Source: Viola odorata (lineage: Eukaryota > Streptophyta > Magnoliopsida > Malpighiales > Violaceae). Taken from it: a stretch of 64,000 nucleotides of DNA. Of the stretch, positions 57,701-64,000 are shown piece by piece. Within the stretch, counting starts at the first letter, position 1, and each line of letters begins with the position of its first letter. The stretch lies in contig OY829544.1 of the NCBI GenBank assembly GCA_963691705.1, positions 5,463,501 to 5,527,500 on the forward strand, written 5' to 3'. Both the position numbers and the translations under genes were made by a program. The notes below the pieces were generated by a model. The model was not told where the DNA came from. It ran no database searches and saw only the letters and a program-made list of their open reading frames with translations.

Positions 57701-60415
57701 TAACCATGGCGGATACTGAACCTCTCGGATGAAGTTGGCCTTTAAGAGCTTGTCCACTTCTTTCTCGATTGCATCTGCTTTTTCTTTGGAGAAGGCTCGC
57801 CGTTTCTGTTGCACTGGCCTGGCATTCGGGTACACGTTCAGTCGGTGCTTTGCCGTTTCCCTCGAAAGGCCCGGTATGTCCGTCGGGACCCAGGCGAATT
57901 CTCCTCTGCATTTGTTTAATAGAAACGCAAGCTGGTCACAATCTCCCTTGCTCAGCTTCTCGCTTATTAAAAAATGCTCAGCTGGCAGATCAGCCACCGA
58001 TACTTGGGCCATTCTCTCCAACGGCTGCGTACGCTGCTCTTCATCATCTTCTAATGAATCGTCCGCTACGCAAACATAGCGATCACAGCAACCATCAACC
58101 ATTGTGATGTAGCATTCAGCAGCTACCTTCTGATCTCCTCGGATCGTAACCACGCCGTCCCAGGAAGGGTATTTCATCTTCAAATGCCTTTGCGATATTA
58201 CCACACCGAAAGCATTCAAAAACGGACGCCCCAAGATCACATTGTATGGCAGGTTTAAATCCACCACCAGAAATAGTTGCTGCTCCTTTCTGCGGGAGCT
58301 GTCTTCCACAAAAAAGATTGACAGAAAAGTTAAGCCTACAACAGGAATGGGAATGTCGTTTACCCCAATGATCGGCCGTCGGCAAGGCTTCAGGTCTGGC
58401 CTTGGTCCTTGCAAACGGTTAAAGGCGTTGGCAGAAATGAGGTTCACAGCACTTCCGTTGTCCACCAGTGTCCGCCTGACCCCGCAATCGGCAATGATGG
58501 CTGTCACCACTAATGCTTCATTCTGAGGATATGTCACTCCGATCTCATCCTCCTCTGAAAATGTTATGGCCATTCGGTCCAGCTCTGATAGACCTGTTTT
58601 TTCCCCAACGGGATCATTCCGCTTTCTCTTTTCCCCAATCGGTACATCCTCCGATTCCTCATGCTGGGCTCCTCCCGCTATCAAATTGATCATGGGGAAC
58701 TCATCGAGAGAGGTTGTCAACACCTGCTGCTTTCCTTTGTCTCTCTGGCCACTGGTTCCGGCTGCATTGGGATCGGCTTCCGCTTCTCTCCTGTTACCGT
58801 TAGTTCGATCCTCCCTGGCCCTATTTCGGGCCTTGGCCGCAAATTCGCCCAAATAGCCCTCTTCAATCAACTTTTCAATAGCCTTTTTCAGAGAGAAACA
58901 ATCCTCAGTGTCATGCCCTTTTGCCTTATGGAAACGGCAGTAAGAATCCTTATGCGGTCCCATAACGGCGCCAGGTTTGCGCTTTGGATACTGAATCGGC
59001 AATCTCCGTTCTTCTATGATGGCGAAGATCTCCGCCACCGGCTTAGTTAGCTGCAACGTGGAGAAATCCGAGAGGCGATCCGTCTGCCGGCCTCCAGCCG
59101 CTTGCTTCTTTTCTCCCTGCTTGCGGACGGTCGTTTATTTCTTGGGGAGATCGGACTCCTCCCGTTTCTTCCGCTGGAAGTCAGCTTCTTCCATCCTGGC
59201 ATATTTGTCCACCTCGATCCGCAAGAGGTCCAGGGTCTTCGGCGTGCTCGCAATCAGAGCATTTTCCAACTCCCGATACCTGCAGTTTCTCCTCAAAGCC
59301 TCAGCGGCAAAGTTTGGTGCAACGTCGGGCAGAGTCGCCAACTCAGCATTGAATCTGGCAACATACACCGTTAAGGATTCCCCCGACTTTCGCACCATAT
59401 CAAATAGAATCGCCGGAGACTTTTCCACAGGAATACAAGAGCTAAATCGGCTTGTGAAAACTTTCGCCAACTGCTCAAAACTGTCAACAGATCCGGCTGG
59501 CAATTTTTCAAACCAGGTGTTGGCGATTCCCTTCAGGGTCATCACGAATATTTGGCACAGCGCCTCATCCTTTCTAGTAAAAAACTTAACATGCTTTTTT
59601 ACTAAGCTCACATGGACTGTCGGATCCGTTGTCCCCATGTAAGAATCGGTTGGCAATTTGACGTGTCTGCTCACCCGATGCTTCCTAACCCGAAAGGTTA
59701 AAGGATTCTTGGGATCATCATCTTGCTCTTCCCGAGCTCGTAGGGAGGCAGAGCCTCTCGAAGCATTCCGATCAGCCCTCTCGCGATCCCTTCCCGACTG
59801 AGGCCGATCCATTGACCTCTCTCGACCTCTTCCTCTCTCGGATCTTCCTTATACTGACTGCTTCTGGCTCCTTCTCGGGCTACGCTGGACTGCTCGGCTA
59901 TTAGCCTCTTCCATGTTGTCCAGGTACCCTTCCCCTCTGATCGGATTTTCACTGCGACGGGGTAGCCGGAGTTCATTCGAAGGATTTTCCCGTTGAGCTG
60001 GCTGACTGACATGCTGTTGTACAGATCTGACTGGCTGGAATGCCATGGGCGGAGGCACTAAAGATGGTGTCACCGCAGGTTGGTCAGGGATCTGCTGAGG
60101 AATGATCTGTTGGGAGTGAATCTGCTGGGGGAGGATCTGCTGGTGAACGGGCGGAGGGATCCCTCCCATAAACGTTTGCATCATCAGATCCATCCGTCGA
60201 TGCAAGGCAGCAAACTCATGCATGACTGCTGGTGGGATGACCGCTGGTTGTGGGGTGCTGGGAAGTAGCACCTCTGGAATTTCTGGAAAATTAAGCCGGC
60301 GGGCTGCGGCGTTCATGTCCACACGGGAAGATGAGGCGTGAGGAGGTGGAGTTTCATACTGACCAGCTGCACCACTGGTAGGTTGATTTGATTGGAAGTT
60401 TGGGTCGGATGCCAT
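54716..60415 (-). pseudogene. gag-pol polyprotein of the Tat-type element, three in-frame stops
   Basis: One continuous frame of 1,900 codons from the ATG at 60415 is broken by stops at 59849-59851 (TAA), 59135-59137 (TAA) and 56666-56668 (TGA), with no frameshift. Order of domains: a Pro/Gln-rich N-terminus; the retrotransposon gag core (59135-59812, with VKFFTRKDEALCQIF and ANTWFEKLP); a zinc-knuckle-like CRFHKAKGHDTEDC; protease (LVDNGSAVNLI); reverse transcriptase (YVDDMLVKS); RNase H (HFISRILKDAELRYSQIEK); a second RNase H (WTIFVDGAKNQTEAGVGVII, IYGDSKLIIDQ); then integrase with HHCC finger and catalytic Asp-Asp-Glu residues (WGIDILGPF, SDNGTQF, QTEVTN). The last stop separates the two RNase H domains. 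Reading through would need three suppressions, so the product is taken as defective. Confidence 0.9.
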
Positions 60416-60497
60416 TTTTGGAAGTGAAAAAACCCCCAATAAGATTGAAGAAAAGGAAGAGCTTTGAATCTCAAGGCTGCTCACTTAAAACTCAAAA

Positions 60498-60518
60498 GCT
60501 CTCAATGAAAGCACCAAA
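60498..60518 (-). other. Candidate primer-binding site
   Basis: Immediately inside the 5' LTR the sense (minus) strand reads TTTGGTGCTTTCATTGAG. The TGG at the start fits pairing with a tRNA 3' CCA end. I did not assign the tRNA. A matching polypurine tract next to the 3' LTR is not obvious. Confidence 0.5.
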
Positions 60519-61285
60519 TAATAATCCGGGAACCGGAGTGAGGGGTTTTTTAGTAAAGTAGCTCGCTGGAAGGTAGTGATCAGATCGTCGGGAAGGACCT
60601 GCACAATGCCGGAAGTGTTTTCCGGCGTAAGAGCTCCAATGCCAAAGTCAGTAATTTTGGTTAAGTGTGGAAAAAGTGTGTGTATTTTTCCGTGTGTTTG
60701 AGTAAAGGAGAAACTTCCCTTATATACCTCCCTCTAGTCCTTAGGCTGGACTAGAGTGGTTAGATCTCTGACATCCCCCCCCCCCCCTTTTTCCTCAGCA
60801 GGTGGCCTAGGGGCAGGAATTCATCATTATAACGTGGGGTGCATACCTTATTTTAGGGGAATAGAGTCATCCCCTTGTCTGGTTGTCAGGTGATGATGTG
60901 ATGGGAGCAGGTTATCCTCCCTGCCAACCTTGACTAAATGTATACTGACTATGGAGTATTAAATAATATCTGCGAGGGGAGATTAATATCTGAGCCCCAT
61001 CAGTACGATGCCGTTTGTGGAGAATCGGCACGAAGCCGTTTGTTGTGAATCGGCCGAGTGTCGTTGTCTTTGCCTTTATTGATGAATCGGCTCTGTGCCG
61101 TTTTGGTGATAACGGGCTGGACTGGTCCTTTAGTCACTTATTCCCGTTGACCTGGTCAATCGATCACGATGCCGTTTTATATCGCTGACTTGGCCAAAAC
61201 GCTCGTGTGCCGTTTTGACCGGTCAACGGTACTTTGTGAAGGTGCAAAGTCCATTGTGCCCTTCTGATAATTTTATGTATTATCA
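60519..61285 (-). repeat. 5' LTR of the Tat-type element (767 bp)
   Basis: The 4-bp length difference from the other LTR is fully explained by the longer C-run at 60775-60787. Perfect dyad copies are at 61023-61041 and 61085-61103. Sense transcription would start within this LTR and proceed leftward. Confidence 0.92.
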
Positions 61286-62316
61286 TATATGGTTTAAACT
61301 TTAAACAAATTAATTTTTGTAAGATTTATTAAAAATTCTAGGTCTAACCTTAAACTCTTATGTTACCAGGTCTAGTAAATAAATATGTAGTTCATTGATT
61401 ATTTTGTTAGTGACAAAAAATTTGAATTCCATCTTTGTCTATCAAAAAAGAATATATATATATATACGGATGAGATTTAAACATTTTCGGAATCCTTAGT
61501 ATCAGTGAGATAACAATTGAACTACTTAACGAACGGTTCAAAAATTGGTTTGGATTTTGCGGAAGTGACTTATTTTCTTCCTTGGATATTGGGGTGGACT
61601 ATATAGATATGGTGTACTACAGTTAGACATATAGACTTGCTAAGAAGGGCAGCCCTCAAAAAGTAATTAATTGACTTAAACAATAGTACTTGATTTAATT
61701 AGTTGAAGCTCAGTCCCAAAGGAGATACCTTTTGTAAGGTATAAATGTGGCCATCCCAACTTTTGATGACTGTGTTTGATCAACAAATATTTCTATTTTC
61801 AGATGCGATTAGCAACATGATACCCACAAACCGTAAAAGGAAAGCCAAAATGCAGTGAGCTTTTATGGGCTTAACGTGCACTAATTCTCAACCTTAGTTA
61901 ATTAATTACTTAGCCATAGCCAAAAAGCTTTTCAGGGGATTACAAGTTAAAATAACGTGTAGTAGCTTCTTATGATACATAATGTTGGTGGGCATTAAGC
62001 TGGATTAATTTAGTTTCTCCCAAGTTTGAGTTTCCTTAAAAAATTATTATATGTGACCTAATTTTCAACCTCCTTGTGCAAATTAGTTCGAACTTTTACC
62101 ATATTGGATCTTTTCGAACGATCTAACTGATACTTGACAGTTACCTTCTTAAAATTCAAACTCAAAACTTTAGTTAAATCAAAACAATTTCAAACCAATT
62201 AATCTAATTTTCTAAACGTTTATACAGTTGTTAGAGAATATTATTTGTCCATCAATAATAGATGATGGAGTTTATTATATACTATAAAGAAGTGATGTTG
62301 CCAAGTTGGGGTAGAG
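61286..62316. other. Intergenic DNA right of the retrotransposon
   Basis: AT-rich, with a TA microsatellite near 61452-61466. No gene was recognised. Confidence 0.45.
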
Positions 62317-62326
62317 TATATATATA
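62317..62326 (+). promoter_or_regulatory. TATA box of the metal-binding-domain gene
   Basis: tatatatata lies 65-74 bp upstream of the ATG at 62391, followed by a purine-rich leader (agaaggagaagagagagatt) typical of plant 5' untranslated regions. Confidence 0.6.
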
Positions 62327-62390
62327 GACCAATTACAACGTGATCAAACTATAGAAGGAGAAGAGAGAGATTGAGAAGAAGTCTAAGAAT

Positions 62391-63598
62391 ATGGTGCCTT
62401 TACAAAAGAAATCTCTCATGTATTTTGAGGACTTGGCAGCTCCAAAGGTAAGTCAACTATGCATACATACATATGTTCTTATGATTTTGTCTTTTTGCAT
62501 ATGATTTTCATTTGCATATAATCATGAAGATTCAAGTTGTAGATTGATGGCAAGTTCCAAGTTGTTTTCTTGTTTTTTTCTTTGTTGCGTTGATCGATTG
62601 GTGTTTCATTTAGTTCTAACGATTTATAATTTACATAAAAAACTTGTGTTTATGCCTGCCCTTGTTCTTCTCTCTTTTAAATTACAAAAAATATTAGTCA
62701 CCGAATCATTTTAGATATCGTAAACTGCGGACTAAATCTATATTATTTCTTTAAAAAAAACAAAAGATTGTGTCAAAATATGAATAAGATTTATCCCAAC
62801 CTAATTAAATTATATTATTAATTTTATTTTAATAAATAATTACTAAGTGAATATTTTAATAAATAACTACTAAGTGAATATAAAAATGAGCATTTATGGC
62901 ACTAATTAAATAAATATATTTAAACTTTGAACATGACCCTAGCATTTACAAAATTATGTAGTAATATGGGCCTGAGTGTGAGTTCAGGCACCTACGGCCC
63001 AAAGATTAGGCCCAATGACCATAGGCCCAAACTTGCGGTCGGTAGCCCTAAATCAGTCACCCTCCATGTTTCTCCTAATACAACTGAAATTTGCTTATGA
63101 AAAAAAATACAATTGAAATTTGCTTATAAAAAAAAAATACAATTGAAAGTTACATCATTATTAACCAAAGTTTGTCATGTTGCTCACTTGCTGTCTAAAT
63201 TCTCCTGCTTTTAATGTTCCTGTCCAGTTTCAGGTTATAGTTATGAAGGCAAGCATGGGATGTGATACATGTCGACGAAGAGTTTCCCAACTCATTTCAA
63301 ACATGACTGGTAAGAAATCACCAACCCAAACACAACAACACACAGAAATTATCTTCATTTGAAGAAATATTTTCTAACACAGTTGAATTTTCTATGTTGT
63401 CAAAATGAAGGATTGACAGAATATACCGTGGATATACGCAACAAACAAGTCTTCGTAAAGGGGGAATTCAGAACTCTTAACAAGAAGATGGATGCTTATT
63501 CTTCTTACAAAGAATCCAACAATGACACTTGTAATCGATGGACATTGTTCTTCAGATCATTCATAGTAACTTGCTTAGGCCAAGATTTGGCTCATTGA
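62391..63598 (+). CDS. Small heavy-metal-associated (HMA) domain protein, three exons
   Basis: Exons 62391-62447, 63228-63309 and 63411-63598 join in frame through GT-AG introns to give 108 residues. After MVPLQKKSLMYFEDLAAPK, the HMA domain begins with FQVIVMKASMGCDTC: Met29-Gly-Cys31-Asp-Thr-Cys34 is the MxCxxC metal-binding loop. It continues as the usual beta-alpha-beta fold (RRRVSQLISNMTGLTEYTVD, IRNKQVFVKGEF). There is no C-terminal CaaX box, so it is not a prenylated HIPP. The last 40 residues (SSYKESNNDTCNRWTLFFRS onward) are not typical of the domain, and the 3' end of the gene is partly duplicated downstream. A role in copper or other metal handling is inferred from the loop only. 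Confidence 0.8.
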
Positions 63599-63985
63599 TC
63601 ATATCTATAGATAACATAATAATTAGAATTGTAATTTGGTCATCAAGCACCACAATCTAACCCTTCAAATTCATCACATCCACATCTCAACCACACAAAA
63701 ACATGTAATTTGCACCAAAACACATCATCTATTGTTGGGTTAAGCAATTTTGCGCACCCAAATACATTACTAATGCTCTAGTTAGACAGAACAAACCATA
63801 ACACAAGTTTAATTAGTAAGTTGCTAAGGCAAAGATTTGGCTGATTGAGCACAGATAAACATATCCTTTAGAGGACGTAATAATCTTTGTAATTTGTTCA
63901 TCAACCACAATAATCTAGCATTCCAAATTCATCACATATCCACCCATCTCAAGCACAAAAACACATAACCTATTTTTGGGTTAAT
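63567..63985 (+). repeat. Tandem duplication of the HMA gene 3' end
   Basis: Sequence from taacttgcttaggccaagat to about 63750 recurs from 63827 (taagttgctaaggcaaagat) to about 63985, at an offset of 260 bp. Both copies include aagatttggctcattga/aagatttggctgattga and the downstream caccacaatctaa, aaattcatcacat and gggttaa blocks. The second copy has no adjacent HMA coding sequence. Confidence 0.7.
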
Positions 63986-64000
63986 AACTCCTTCCATAAG

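Larger units (their letters stand above)
50005..61285 (-). mobile_element. Complete Ty3/gypsy LTR retrotransposon, Tat type, with an antisense gene
   Basis: Two direct LTRs (50005-50767 and 60519-61285) bracket an internal region whose gag-pol runs on the minus strand, so the element's 5' LTR is the right-hand one. Domain order is gag, protease, reverse transcriptase, RNase H, a second RNase H, then integrase without a chromodomain; the double RNase H marks the Tat lineage. Between pol and the 3' LTR (51397-53744) lies an intron-containing gene in the opposite orientation, as reported for Tat/Retand-type elements, and tandem repeats at 54071-54466. LTRs begin TGATAATA in sense orientation and end ATTATTA rather than the usual CA. 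Flanks give a possible target duplication of four to five bases (atat). Length is 11.28 kb. The coding regions carry premature stops, so this copy is not autonomous. Confidence 0.93.

Noticed and set aside
57314..59642. Several 90-208-codon plus-strand frames opposite gag-pol
   Set aside because: They overlap the conserved gag-pol domains on the other strand and show no motifs of their own, unlike the true antisense gene at 51397-53744.

Overview
The window is plant nuclear DNA, almost certainly from a eudicot. It has AT-rich intergenic DNA, genes split by GT-AG introns, Stowaway-type MITEs with the CTCCCTCCGT terminus, and plant-specific families (a GOLVEN/RGF peptide precursor, eight-cysteine-motif proteins, plant-type LDH, ATG8). 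I cannot name the species from sequence alone. Genes found here are short to medium and well separated. Many are multi-exon, so exons were joined by hand and checked for splice sites and reading-frame phase.

Layout. 0-4.5 kb: weak gene fragments, a small conserved-looking basic protein (2837-3163) and two Stowaway-like MITEs. 5-13.5 kb: two nearly identical genes for a small secreted eight-cysteine-motif protein (minus strand), set among several partial copies of their upstream DNA that lack a gene; this zone also holds a 763-bp hAT-like element with a perfect 8-bp target duplication, a Harbinger-like element nested in a Stowaway-like one, and a G-box foldback element. 15.7-17.2 kb: L-lactate dehydrogenase (minus). 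18.2-23.8 kb: YbaK/ProX-domain protein, five exons (plus). 25.0-26.8 kb: RGF6/GLV1-like peptide hormone precursor, four exons (minus). 30.1-32.7 kb: ATG8, five coding exons (minus). 34.13 kb: a 57-residue STMP1-type mitochondrial micropeptide (plus), divergent from ATG8. 37.1-39.35 kb: single-exon 750-residue multi-pass membrane protein (minus). 40.6-44.6 kb: 15-exon HIT/CCHC zinc-finger protein (plus). 46.8-47.5 kb: LENG1-like Cir_N protein (plus). 62.4-63.6 kb: small heavy-metal-associated-domain protein (plus).

The interval 50005-61285 is one complete LTR retrotransposon of the Ty3/gypsy Tat type, inserted in minus orientation. It has two nearly identical LTRs, gag-pol in one frame with two RNase H domains and no chromodomain, tandem-repeat arrays in the 3' region, and a separate intron-containing gene on the opposite strand between pol and the 3' LTR. 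Gag-pol carries three in-frame stops and the antisense gene one, so this copy is young but coding-defective. A 19-bp spaced dyad (AATCGGC-N5-GCCGTTT) recurs in its LTRs and 3' half far more often than chance allows; this is the most unusual signal I found.

The host genes do not form a pathway; they look like an ordinary plant gene neighbourhood. No tRNA, rRNA, CRISPR or bacterial-type features were recognised.
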